Below are positions 33,163-44,897 of a DNA stretch of 64,000 nt, in pieces. The notes below the pieces were generated by a model. It was not told the DNA's origin, searched no databases, and saw only the letters and a list, made by a program, of their open reading frames with translations. Positions within the stretch are counted from its first letter, which is position 1. The number at the start of each line of letters is the position of its first letter. Both the position numbers and the translations under genes were made by a program. The DNA is from Peronospora farinosa (Eukaryota; Oomycota; Peronosporomycetes; Peronosporales; Peronosporaceae): assembly GCA_947646735.1 (NCBI GenBank), contig CANTFK010000340.1, positions 124,001-188,000 of the forward strand, in the 5' to 3' direction.

Positions 33163-33339
33163 ATGGGTAAAGGCAGCGGTGGTGGATCAAAGGGTGGAGG
33201 TTCAGGATCGAAGGGATCAAGTGGATCAGGAACGAAAGGAACTGGAGGCACAGCGCCCGCAAAAGCGTCGACCGACAACCGTTCAAACCAGTTAAATCCC
33301 AACAACCCGACGTATACCTCGTCACGCGCGAATGGTTAG
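33163..33339 (+). CDS. 58-aa Gly/Ser/Lys-rich protein, array copy 3
   Basis: The protein is identical to copy 1. It carries a silent GCA to GCG change in the AKAST stretch, shared with copies 4 and 6, which groups these three. Confidence 0.7.
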   Translation: MGKGSGGGSKGGGSGSKGSSGSGTKGTGGTAPAKASTDNRSNQLNPNNPTYTSSRANG

Positions 33340-34520
33340 AGCACTAGCTCATCTTATCGACTTGATGCGAACGACTTGATGTTATGCGACCTCTGCGATG
33401 GAGAGCACGAATTGAAGGAGAAGGACATATTGAGGTTAAGTAGTGTTGTTGTCTAGTAACAGGAAAAAGTAGCTTGCCAGTGTAGCACGCAACAAGAATA
33501 AGCTCTTTCATCTTGAAATAATGTGCTACATCTCAGTGCGTTAATTAGCTCTATTAGCTGCTCATCATTTTGCGGCTCAACGGTATCACGCTCTAGTGTG
33601 GTCCGCAGACATCATTAATGTAGCTAGCAACTACATACTACTGTTGAGTTCCTCTCGACTGTTTCGCATCTTGGTGAATACATCTGCTAGTGCCATTGCT
33701 CCGCTAGTTAGGCTGAACAAGACTTTCAGCTACGAATGCAAATGACGGACATCACCATTTCTAGTGACACCTGCTAGCCGAAAGCTATGAACAACACTCT
33801 GCAGTAGACGAAAACCGTCGTTCCTGGTCGGCAATACATATAGGTGGTTGAAAGCAAAAGACGACTGTCTACCGTTCCTGTTTGACAATTGCTAGCCGAA
33901 TGCAAACGACGGATACCACCGCTCCTCGTTGACAACATATAGGTAAAGCGAAAGACAACACTCTACAAACGACAACTCTTTATTGATCCTAGTGACAGTA
34001 GTAAGTCGAAAACAAAATCCGAATACCCCGCTCCTCGTTAACAACAGGTCCTGAAAGCATAAGACAACATACCGTTGAGTAACACCAGCTAGATGAATGC
34101 TAAAGACGAATGACACCGTGACAATAGCTAGCGAATGCAATGACGGATACCACCGTTCCTGGTTTGACAATGCCAATTGAAAGCAGAATAACACAAAAGC
34201 AACCGCAACCGTTTCGTAGCTAAACGCAAAAAGATGAATATCACCGTTACTGGTGACAGACAATAGCTAGCAGAAAGTTCTCTACAAAAGATGGATACCA
34301 CCATTCCTGGTGACAATAGCTAGCCGAAAACAGATAAAAACTCTCTGCAAACGATGGATGCCACTGTTCCTGGTTGACAATAGGACGCAGAATTTGCTTT
34401 TCTTTCGGCTAGTGGTAACTCAACCTGGGAGTAGATGTGTAGCGAGCGCTTTCGTAAAACTCGTTGCGAAGTCACAATTGATTTTTTTGAATTGAAGCAC
34501 CGTATCACCAAGAAGAAACG

Positions 34521-34697
34521 ATGGGTAAAGGCAGCGGTGGTGGATCAAAGGGTGGAGGTTCAGGATCGAAGGGATCAAGTGGATCAGGAACGAAAGGAAC
34601 TGGAGGCACAGCGCCCGCAAAAGCGTCGACCGACAACCGTTCAAACCAGTTAAATCCCAACAACCCGACGTATACCTCGTCACGCGCGAATGGTTAG
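34521..34697 (+). CDS. 58-aa Gly/Ser/Lys-rich protein, array copy 4
   Basis: The protein is identical to copies 1-3 and has the silent GCG variant. Sequence just after the stop differs by one base from the other copies. Confidence 0.7.
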   Translation: MGKGSGGGSKGGGSGSKGSSGSGTKGTGGTAPAKASTDNRSNQLNPNNPTYTSSRANG

Positions 34698-35879
34698 AGA
34701 ACTAGCTCATCTTATCGACTTGATGCGAACGACTTGATGTTATGCGACCTCTGCGATGGAGAGCACGAATTGAAGGAGAAGGACATATTGAGGTTAAGTA
34801 GTGTTGTTGTCTAGTAACAGGAAAAAGTAGCTTGCCAGTGTAGCACGCAACAAGAATAAGCTCTTTCATCTTGAAATAATGTGCTACATCTCAGTGCGTT
34901 AATTAGCTCTATTAGCTGCTCATCATTTTGCGGCTCAACGGTATCACGCTCTAGTGTGGTCCGCAGACATCATTAATGTAGCTAGCAACTACTTACTACT
35001 GTTGAGTTCCTCTCGACTGTTTCGCATCTTGGTGAATACATCTGCTAGTGCCATTGCTCCGCTAGTTAGGCTGAACAAGACTTTCAGCTACGAATGCAAA
35101 TGACGGACATCACCATTTCTAGTGACACCTGCTAGCCGAAAGCTATGAACAACACTCTGCAGTAGACGAAAACCGTCGTTCCTGGTCGGCAATACATATA
35201 GGTGGTTGAAAGCAAAAGACGACTGTCTACCGTTCCTGTTTGGCAATTGCTAGCCGAATGCAAACGACGGATACCACCGCTCCTCGTTGACAACATATAG
35301 GTAAAGCGAAAGACAACACTCTACAAACGACAACTCTTTATTGATCCTAGTGACAGTAGTAAGTCGAAAACAAAATCCGAATACCCCGCTCCTCGTTAAC
35401 AACAGGTCCTGAAAGCATAAGACAACATACCGTTGAGTAACATCAGCTAGATGAATGCTAAAGACGAATGACACCGTGACAATAGCTAGCGAATGCAATG
35501 ACGAATACCACCGTTCCTGGTTTGACAATGCCAATTGAAAGCAGAATAACACAAAAGCAACCGCAACCGTTTCGTAGCTAAAAGCAAAAAGATGAATATC
35601 ACCGTTACTGGTGACAGACAATAGCTAGCAGAAAGTTCTCTACAAAAGATGGATACCACCGTTCCTGGTGACAACAGTTAGCCGAAAACAGATAAAAACC
35701 TCTCTGCAAACGATGGATGCCACCGTTCCTGGTTGACAATAGGACGCAGACTTTGCTTTTCTTTCGGCTAGCGGTAACTCAACCTGGGAGTAGATGTGTA
35801 GCGAGCGCTTTCGTAAAACTCGTTGCGAAGTCACAATTGATTTTTTTGAATTGAAGCACCGTATCACCAAGAAGAAACG

Positions 35880-36056
35880 ATGGGTAAAGGCAGCGGTGGT
35901 GGATCAAAGGGTGGAGGTTCAGGATCGAAGGGATCAAGTGGATCAGGAACGAAAGGAACTGGAGGCACAGCGCTCGCAAAAGCATCGGCCGACAACCGTT
36001 CAAACCAGTTAAATCCCAACAACCCGACGTATACCTCGTCACGCGCGAATGGTTAG
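35880..36056 (+). CDS. 58-aa Gly/Ser/Lys-rich protein, array copy 5
   Basis: The frame is intact. Two substitutions change the protein: Pro to Leu in TAPAKA and Thr to Ala in ASTDN. It is the most changed copy at protein level. It lies in the unit truncated by the retroelement, about 310 bp upstream of the break. Confidence 0.68.
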   Translation: MGKGSGGGSKGGGSGSKGSSGSGTKGTGGTALAKASADNRSNQLNPNNPTYTSSRANG

Positions 36057-36387
36057 AGCACTAGCTCATCTTATCGACTTGATGCGAACGACTTGATGTT
36101 ATGCGACCTCTGCGATGGAGAGCACGAATTGAAGGAGAAGGACATATTGAGGTTAAGTAGTGTTGTTGTCTAGTAACAGGAAAAAGTAGCTTGCCAGTGT
36201 AGCACGCAACAAGAATAAGCTCTTTCATCTTGAAATAATGTGCTACATCTCAGTGCGTTAATTAGCTCTATTAGCTGCTCATCATTTTGCGGCTCAACGT
36301 TATCACGCTCTAGTGTGGTCCGCAGACATCATTAATGTAGCTAGCAACTACTTACTACTGTTGAGTTAATCTCGACTCTGGGCTAAT

Positions 36388-36750
36388 TGTTACACGAGTT
36401 CGTGAAGTATATATAACTTAACGGGGACGTCTGAAAGGGTACGTGGCACTTAGACCTCCCACTAGGGTGAGGCACATTAATGTGTCTCACCTTCGTGAAT
36501 GTTATATCCATGGATGGATTCACATATAACGGGGGTTGGGCTTAGGCTTCATGGTGACGCTTTAGAAGGACGTCATCAGCAAGCTTAAATACATTTTAAG
36601 TTCGCAGTTGGGATTCGCTTCTAAATAGACGCGTATCCGATCTTTCCATATAAACCAATCTGTAGTTAGATTCACATTTAGTTAAATTCTATTCAATACA
36701 AGTCAGTCTTAAATTTAATAAACATTGTACACTTATGCTAAACATTGTAC
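36388..36750 (+). repeat. LTR-like end of the left gypsy copy (right limit approximate)
   Basis: It begins TGTTACACG and contains a 26-bp near-perfect palindrome (36466-36491, halves GGTGAGGCACATT and AATGTGTCTCACC). The part from 36590 onward matches the right copy almost base for base, whereas 36388-36590 does not. AATAAA-like sequence occurs near 36717. The inner limit and primer-binding site could not be fixed. Confidence 0.55.
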
Positions 36751-37043
36751 GCTGCGCACGAGAAGCTGAATAAGCTTCTGAGTGTCGTAACTGGAGCTCT
36801 TGTCTTCGAAGTTTGTTGCGCGGATCGCTTAACGCGACCGGCAACGGTTGATACAGCGCTTTTTAACGCCGACCAACACCATCATCACCGCACGCGGAAG
36901 TAAGACATTCTAACCGCTTCCTCCCGCTGCTCGAAGGTGTGTGCTTGCGTAGTACGTGACAGCTTCTTTCGAAGTGCCCGTCTACACTTGGTAGCACTAG
37001 TAGTACTTCCCACGACCGTCTCTGAGCGTGCGTGTGGCTACGG

Positions 37044-38099
37044 ATGTCCCTCAATATGAATGGGGGAGACTTTCCTCAACTCTCCCAACACCATAGGGAG
37101 GTGGCTGAGCATTTGGAGCAGGGACTTGGCAAACAAGCCCTGGCCAACCTCTTTAGTTGTCTTTCTGAGCAACATGTTGCTCGGTTGGAGCAACTCGAGG
37201 CGTTTGTGCTCGGACAGCGTAGAAATGCATCCGTGGCAAACAGCCAAGCCACGGCTGAGTCCATTAGTAAGACTCAGGATGAGCTCTTGCGTGAGCAAGC
37301 TCGGAACCAGGCGCTCAACAGAACTGTTGAGACGCTTTCTGCTCGGCCTAATCAGCCAAGGCCCATTCGGATGGACCCTCCGAGGTTTGATGGGACTGCC
37401 CCACAACGATTTTCCACTAACTTTCAGCCGTAACGCAATGCGGTATGGCGCAGCTCATCGAGGACGAAACCAGGATGGCGTCGTATGCCATGTAAAATTT
37501 TTGCGTGGCAAAGCGTCAGAGTGGGCTTACTCTGCGCTTATGGCAACGCCGATGCGTTTCCATTATGGGCGATCTTTAAGTCAAAGATTCACGCCATGTA
37601 TCAGCCGCCTGATAATGAAGCTTTACTTCAGGCGCGCTTCTTTGGAGCACGACAGGCGAAACGATATATGCAAGAGTATTTGAAGGAGATGCGTTCGCTG
37701 TCTGCGTCCATTAATGTAGGTCCGATACCGGAACACATTAAGGTGCATAAATGGACTACGGCACAGACCATCGCGTCAGGCCTTTTTATAAAGGTGCCAA
37801 AGACGATGGAGGAGGCTATTGAAATGGCCATGATTGAGGAGCAACAATGCCTACGGCGACAGCTTGTTATAAGCCGTCGGTCGAGAAGTCGGATGCCACT
37901 CCAATGGAGTTAGGCAATGCTAACGTGGTCTGGTAAGCGCGGCCATATGATGGCTCACTGCTATGCCAACCTTGCTGTTGGTGCTAAGGCATTCAGAAAA
38001 AAGGCTCCCTACCCGAAGAGAGGTGTGAAGAATCAGAGTGCACGACGAATGGGTTCAGCACCTGCCCAAGATGGGTCGGGAAATGTGAGAGCGCAGTAG
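37044..38099 (+). pseudogene. left copy gag, broken by frameshifts
   Basis: It starts MSLNMNGGDFPQL with a coiled-coil, Gln-rich N-terminal region to about 37410. The capsid-like part then moves to other frames: the block GKASEWAYSALM near 37510 and YMQEYLKEMRSLS near 37670. A degraded zinc knuckle, GKRGHMMAHC, lies at about 37930. At least two frame changes and a stop separate these parts, so no full gag can be made from this copy. The same breaks occur in the right copy. Confidence 0.8.
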
Positions 38100-40995
38100 G
38101 GGCGGGATGCCCTACTGTCGCGGACTCTGAAGCTACTCCTATGCTCAGAGTTATCGAAAAAATGGGTAGCATTGTATCTGAGGTACCGAAAGGTCGGATC
38201 TCAACCCTTTTGGTCTATAGCGCTCGAGTACGAAACTATGACCAGGTGATGGCCCATCTCGTTAATTCGGGTTCATCACAGGATTTTGTGTAAACTCGCG
38301 GCTCTGTGAGTCGTTTTTCCAGGATGGCAAGCGAGAAGAGGCGACCATTCGTTTATCGAACGGCACGCTCGTTAAATCGGAGCGATTTCAAGTTGATCTC
38401 GCCTTCAGCTTTCGTGAATTCTCTTGTAAAGAGAAGTTTACAGTGCTAGGTATGGAGAGCCCGTATGACATCATCCTGGGCATGCCTTGGTTGGCTAAAC
38501 ACCAACCATGGATTGACTGGCGTACGCGCACAGTCGCTAACTCTACGCAGGACAACGGAAAGGATGGGCTCCTGAGAGAGGCTTATGTGACTGATGCTGT
38601 GTCCAACACAGTTGAGGGTGCGATGACGGTATGTCAATTGACACCAGGTACTACCAAGCCTGGAGTAGTTGGAGGTGTCCTAACAGAAAGTCAGATGGCA
38701 CAAATTACTGCCCAGATCGAGGAGACTGGTGTAGTGAATGGGACGATGACAAATAGTCATGTGTACAATGGCCCTGCACAGAGCCGAGAGCCTGTGGCAG
38801 TTGATGGTGGGCTGACAGGAAGTCAAGCGCCACAAGAACCGGTACAGAGCCATGAGCCTGGTGCGGTTAAAAGGAGTGCGCTAGATAAAATAGCAATGAC
38901 ACCTTCTTCCAGGTCAAAGGTCGTGGTGACTCGAAGAACGAGCACCAGACGTATTAAGACGATCAAGGGCACGTCGAAACGAGTGACCCGTGGATCAGTA
39001 ACGGTCCAAGAGGACGGACCTACGAACGACTTGTTCGAGGCCGTCAAAGACAAAATGCCGGATTCATCCTCAGTTGAGGTGCTCCAACTTGTCTTGGCAT
39101 CTGCCGAGGAGATAGTAAATCTCTCGGAGATGACGTGGGATCTGTTCCTGTCCGAACTAAAGGAAGAAAAGATCCACGAGATAGTCGCACCAGTTCCAGA
39201 AGAGAACGTGGTGGACTGTTGCTCTTCATCCACAATGGATGAGAGCGTCTTGGAAACCAACAAGAAGAAACGGTTTACTTTTAAAAGCTGGGAAGATTTG
39301 AAGGACAGCCTGATCTATGATGCTTTGTGGAAACACCGTGATGTGTTTCCAGCAGAAGTGCCGAGCCGCCTAACGGCCGATAGGGGCATCAGGCACGAGA
39401 TTGACCTGAAGCCTGGCAACAAGTATTGTGCGACCAGGCAATGGCCGTTGCCGAAGGAACAAGTCGATTACATCGATGAGTTCTTCGACAAGCGATCCAA
39501 GGTGGGACATGTACGTGAGAGCAAGTCTCCTCACTGCAGCCCGACCTTCTTTGTGCGTAAAGCAACCGGTGGATGGCGCGTGGTTCATGCTTATAATAAG
39601 CTGAACACGGCCACCATTCCAGCGCAAACGCCGATCCCGCGGAAAGATTTCTTGTTGAATTCCATGGGAAAGTCAACTATCTTTTCCGCGTTGGATCTGA
39701 AGGATGGCTACTATCAGGTTCTCATGAGAGATACCGATGTAGCCAAAACGGCAGTAAGAAACCCAAGCGGTATACTGTGGGAGTGGCTTGTGATGCCACA
39801 AGGGTTGAAAAATGCTCCGGCAACATTCAACCGAGTGGTGCATCACGTGATGCGTAAGCACCGTTCCTACGAACCCCATTACTTTGACGATGTATTCGTG
39901 CATAGCAGGGCGGAGGAAGGTCTGAGCGCAATAGAGTCGCACAAGCGTCATTTAGACGCTGTATTGCAGACTCTGGGCGACGCCCAATTATACGTTAACT
40001 TGCAAAATTGCGTAATAGGGGTCCCCGAGATACCTGTGCTGGGCTGCATCGTAGTTACACATGGTGTACGAGCAGACCTAGAAAAGGTTAAGGTTATCAA
40101 GGAATGGCCAGTCCCACGACACTTGAAGGATCTGCGCCAATTCCTTGAGCTTGCTATTTACTTGCATACGTACCGCAAGTATTATGCGGAGCGGACTAAG
40201 CCATTTTCTGACCTTTAAAAAAAGGATGCAGAATGGAATTGGTCAAAGGAGCAATTAGATGCGTTAACATCAGTGAAGCAATCTCTTGTTGAGGCACCGG
40301 TCTTGTCATTGCCAGACGCGGATAAGCCCTTTAGCTTCGTCTGCGATGCAAGAAATTTTGAAATCGGCAGCGCGCTCATGCAGAAGGATGACAGCGGCAT
40401 TTACCGTGTCATTTCGTATCGGTCTCGGCTTTTAAAAGCCGCAGAGCTGAATTACCTTGTGCATGACAAGGAGATAATTTCAATTAAGTATGCTCTTGGC
40501 AAGTTTCGTGTGCACCTCTTGGGCACCGAACCTTTTGTGGTTTATACGGATCACGCATCACTGCGTACCGCTATAAATTCACCGCACTTCTCGCCTAGGA
40601 TGGCGAGACGGCTAACATTCTTCTATGAATTTAATTTAAAAGTTGAATATAAGCCGGGTAAGTCGAATGTATTGGCTGACGCGTTATCGCGCAGATCAGA
40701 CTTCGAGGCAAGACACCAGGAAAGTGTGTCCCGTGTGAAAGCACAAGTTGAGTCGTCAACGTTGGCAGCCGTGAAGGCCTACCATGTGACGAGCTCAATG
40801 GCCTCCGATATAAAGGAGTGTTACAGTCAGGACGAACATTGTCGCCTGCTATTGGAACACTTTGGTGGACGAAAGGTTACTCTTCCGTCGCAACCGAAAT
40901 CGAAGTTAAATCGCTTTAGTTTCAGTGATGGCCTACTATGGCATCAGCTGTCACCTTGTGATCCCTTGAGAATCTATGTACAGATCTCAAGCTGA
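38100..40995 (+). pseudogene. left copy protease, reverse transcriptase and RNase H, interrupted
   Basis: The protease remnant has NSGSSQDFV near 38266 (where active enzymes have Asp) and then a stop, so it is doubly damaged. The 591-codon frame 38443-40218 holds the protease C-terminus (DIILGMPWL), a long Ser/Thr linker and the RT, with LDLKDGYYQ, LVMPQGLKNAPATF and the catalytic box YFDD. A stop in an A-rich run at 40216 separates RT from RNase H (40219-40995). RNase H shows FVCDARNFEIGSALMQ, VYTDHASL and NVLADALSRR. RT and RNase H would copy element RNA into DNA; this copy looks inactive. Confidence 0.88.
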
Positions 40996-42547
40996 TGATA
41001 CTTCATGAGTGCCATGATGCGCCATCTATTGGGCATCTGGGCCGTGAAAAGATATTCTTACGAGTGTCAGAAGAATTTTGGTGGCCCCATGGGCGGCCAA
41101 CTATATTCGCTCTTGCAAAGAGTGTCAGCGCATGAAGCCTGCACCTTCTAGTAGCGCGCCATTGAATACACTGCCGATTCCAACGGATTGTTGGAAGTCG
41201 GTCAGTTTGGACTTCATGTTTGGCTTACCGCCTGACCATAAAGGCAGGACGGGGATCGTTGTCTTTGTAGACAGACGGAGCAAGATGACGCATTTGGCAC
41301 CATGTAGCAACAAGATCGCAGGAAAGGAGGCTATCCTCTTGTTTCTAGATCATGTGTATCGACTACATCGAATCCATAGTATCGGATCGGTATCCGCGTT
41401 TTACGTCGAGTTTTTGGCGTCATGTGTTTTAGTTGCTGGGAGGCAAGCTCCACATGTCAACAGCCGATCATCCCCAGACCGATGGCCAAACATAACGGGC
41501 CAATCGAGTCGTGGAGGGTGTATTGCGTACTGTAGCGACTTCTCAAGAATGGAGAAAGCAATTGCAATTCGTGGAGCTCGCTATTAATAACAGTGTTCAC
41601 GCCAGTACGGGTGGAAAACCGCTTCATATTAACGGACTGCGCCAATCCTCGTACGCCAGTCTCGTTTGGGCGCAGTCCGAGTCTTAATGGGGGAAGGCCC
41701 CTCACTTCGATCGTTGCGAATGCCAAAGAGGGTCAAAATTTCCCTAGTGACACTGCTAATTTAGCAGTAGTCACGATGTAATGAGGAAGCACGGCAAGAA
41801 ATGCCTGTGCTCCTTAACGATTACACTATAGTGTTATCAACTGCTTCGACCCATGACCGACCTCTTGAGGGTGACATAGGCGATCTGGATGCTAAAAGCG
41901 TGAGCGAAGCTCAGCGCTTCGTGGATGAGCGATTAGCCATCACACGTAAAGTCCGTGACGCAATGGCAAGCGCACAGGACAAGCAAAAACAATATGCGGA
42001 CCAACATGGTTGCAAAGACAATGAGCACTTTAGTGTTGGGGACAAAGTGCTATTAAGTAATGCTACCCTACCTAAACATGCAATTTCTGTACTACCTGGT
42101 GGTACTACTAAGCTATTGCCCCGATTCATTGGGCCATTCACGGTGGTCGAGGAGGTTGGAGACCTAAACTATAGGCTCACTCTTCCACCGTATATGAAGA
42201 CGCACCCCGTATTTTACGTGGGTCGTCTGAAACGGTATGTGTATCCACAAGAGATCACATATCCGCATCAGTCTAGCGAGACCGATGGTGACGTCGACTT
42301 TGACTCGAGCATCGTTTCCGATATGGCGACGGGGAAGCCGAACGACTTCCCTTGTACGAGGAAGACGACAGAGGACTCGGTGATCGAGGAGGACTCCGCG
42401 TTTGACGCAGGTCTCTCATTAACAGTCGATCGTGCAGGTCCAAACGGAGTTTCAGGCGGTCATACCCTTAAAAATCCTTCGTACTCACTGCGCGTAGATC
42501 CGAAGTCAGTCGCGATACTTGACTTAAAAGAGACAGCCGTGACTTAA
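40996..42547 (+). pseudogene. left copy integrase, frameshifted
   Basis: The zinc-binding region (LHECHDAPSIGHLGREK, then CKECQRMK) and the catalytic core (SLDFMFGLP, FVDRRSKMTHL) are readable but in different frames. The DHPQTDGQTER-like block sits in another frame near 41470. The C-terminal part (41801-42547: VGDKVLLSNATLP, RFIGPFTVVE, LPPYMKTHPVFYVGRLK) is intact to a stop at 42545. No chromodomain follows in this copy. Confidence 0.82.
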
Positions 42548-43382
42548 CACCAGGTCGGGGATTCTAAATTGTCCGACTCTTTCAACCCTACTTCTGAAGT
42601 CTCGACAATCCCTAATGGGAAGTCAGACTCAGTCAAGGGTGAGTTAAAAGCTTCTTTGAATTCACAGTGGGCCTTACTAGCATGCCGTCGCGAGGGCGGC
42701 TACGTGAAGAATGGTTTACCAGCAATGTCACCGCCATCCGAGTGGTCATGCTGGAGTGAAAATAGTGCGTCGCTATCTAAGCGTGCCACTTTTGACGCTA
42801 ATAAACTTTTTAGCCTCTTTCCATCATGGAAACGGAAAGGCAAAGCACGTGGTCGTCTTTCCCTGTCCTCGTCGTGTTGCGTTTGAATAAAACAACCGAC
42901 GAATACGAGGAAGAGTTACGGCGCCGTGTTACATTGCATGCAGAAAAAGTGAAACAGCGGTCGCATTGAATCAGTTTCGCTATTAAGCGTGCGAGAGAAA
43001 TATTGGGTGATAACATACCTTTAACTCCTTCTCGCTACGCTGGCCCTAGTAGTACATCAGGATATAGCAGAGCGGATGTAGCTGGTACTTATGCTCGTTA
43101 GCAGCCACCAGGCCAGGCACGTCGACACGCAGCGCGTAGATCGGTTCCCAATAGTCAAAGATCTTTGGGTATCCCTTCCACTGGACAAGGATCTGAAGCT
43201 TTTGCTTCACATGACGGTGGGCCAGCAACCTTCCAACAAGAAAGCGTGTGTTCCCACCCTTATCCACCAGCACAAGTGGTGCCCAATAGGAGCGTCGATT
43301 ACGCCCAGCTATTTGCGGCTGCCTATCCTGTTGTTATTCAGTAGAAGGCGGCGATCGCTGCATTTTAGAAAGAGGTGGCAGA
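42532..43382. other. 851-bp spacer between palindrome arms
   Basis: This is not shared by the two arms. The half nearer the right arm is the 3' continuation of the right copy, including its chromodomain. The half nearer the left arm (42548 to about 43010) is a different sequence, with a charged frame near 42900 (DEYEEELRRRVTLHAEK) that may be a fragment of another retroelement. No LTR is seen here. Confidence 0.55.
43046..43273 (-). pseudogene. chromodomain of the right gypsy copy
   Basis: The frame contains LVGRLLAHRHVKQ then ILVQWKGYPKIFDYWEP. This is the chromodomain pattern (VKWKGY...WEP) found at the C-terminus of chromovirus integrases, which directs insertion through bound chromatin. 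It ends at a TAG at 43046. It is separated from the integrase by stops, and the left copy lacks it. Confidence 0.75.
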
Positions 43383-44897
43383 TCTTTCAAGTCAAGTCTC
43401 GCGACTGACTTCGGATCTACGCGCAGTGAGTACGAAGGATTTTTAAGGGTATGACCGCCTGAAACTCCGTTTGGACCTGCACGATCGACTATTAATGAGA
43501 GACCTGCGTCAAACGCGGAGTCCTCCTCGATCACCGAGTCCTCTGTTGTCTCCCTCGTACACGGGAAGTCGTTCGGCTTATATCGGAAACGATGCTCGAG
43601 TCAAAGTCGACGTCACCATCGGTCTCGTTAGACCGATGTGGATATGTGATCTCTTCTGGATCAACATATCGTTTCAGACGACCCGGGGTGCGTCTTCATA
43701 TACGGTGGGATAGCGAGCCTATAGTTTAGGTCTCCAACTTCTTCGACCACTGTAAAGGGCCTAATGAATCGGGGCAATAGCTTAGTAGTACCACCAGGTA
43801 GTACAGAAATTGCATGTTTAGGTAGGGTAGCATTACTTAATAGCACTTTGTCCCCAACACTAAAGTGCTCATTGTCTTTGCAACCATGTTGGTCCGCATA
43901 TTGTTTTTGCTTGTCCTGTGCGCTTGCCATTGCGTCACGGACTTTACGTGTGATGGCTAATCGCTCATCCACGAAGCGCTGAGCTTCGCTCACGCTTTTA
44001 GCATCCAGATCGCCTATGTCACCCTCAAGAGGTCGGTCATGGGTCGAAGCAGTTGATAACACTATAGTGTAATCGTTAAGGAGCACAGGCATTTCTTGCC
44101 GTGCTTCCTCATTACATCGTGACTACTGCTAAATTAGCAGTGTCACTAGGGAAATTTTGACCCTCTTTGGCATTCGCAACGATCGAAGTGAGGGGCCTTC
44201 CCCCATTAAGACTCGGACTGCGCCCAAACGAGACTGGCGTACGAGGATTGGCGCAGTCCGTTAATATGAAGCGGTTTTCCACCCGTACTGGCGTGAACAC
44301 TGTTATTAATAGCGAGCTCCACGAATTGCAATTGCTTTCTCCATTCTTGAGAAGTCGCTACAGTACGCAATACACCCTCCACGACTCGATTGGCCCGTTA
44401 TGTTTGGCCATCGGTCTGGGGATGATCGGCTGTTGACATGTGGAGCTTGCCTCCCAGCAACTAAAACACATGACGCCAAAAACTCGACGTAAAACGCGGA
44501 TACCGATCCGATACTATGGATTCGATGTAGTCGATACACATGATCTAGAAACAAGAGGATAGCCTCCTTTCCTGCGATCTTGTTGCTACATGGTGCCAAA
44601 TGCGTCATCTTGCTCCGTCTGTCTACAAAGACAACGATCCCCGTCCTGCCTTTATGGTCAGGCGGTAAGCCAAACATGAAGTACAAACTGACCGACTTCC
44701 AACAATCCGTTGGAATCGGCAGTGTATTCAATGGCGCGCTACTAGAAGGTGCAGGCTTCATGCGCTGACACTCTTTGCAAGAGCGAATATAGTTGGCCAC
44801 CCATGGGGCCACCAAAATTCTTCTGACACTCGTAAGAATATCTTTTCACGGCCCAGATGCCCAATAGATGGCGCATCATGGCACTCATGAAGTATCA
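43346..44897 (-). pseudogene. right copy integrase, frameshifted
   Basis: The mirror of the left integrase, with the same frame breaks in the zinc-binding and core regions. There are a few substitutions (SLYFMFGLP in place of SLDFMFGLP changes a catalytic-core Asp; VANY for AANY; RFIRPF for RFIGPF). Two extra deletions of about 10-11 bp near 43590 and 43680 break the C-terminal frame that is intact on the left. It is therefore more decayed than its partner. Confidence 0.82.

Larger units (their letters stand above)
29975..36367. repeat. higher-order tandem repeat, five units of about 1359 bp
   Basis: Five start codons of the same small gene fall at 30445, 31804, 33163, 34521 and 35880, spacings of 1358-1359 bp. 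The sequence between them is nearly identical from unit to unit, with only scattered substitutions and 1-bp indels. Within each unit about a dozen degenerate 40-60 bp sub-repeats follow a common pattern: GACGGATACCACCGTTCC, then TGGT(T)GACAATAGCTAGC and GAAAGC. The first unit has one extra internal duplication of about 95 bp near 30050-30250. The array breaks at 36367, where a retroelement composite begins, and a diverged part resumes at about 49500. Confidence 0.95.

Noticed and set aside
29975..36367. CRISPR-like array
   Set aside because: The sub-repeats are degenerate, spacers are not unique, the units are 1359 bp, and all context is eukaryotic.
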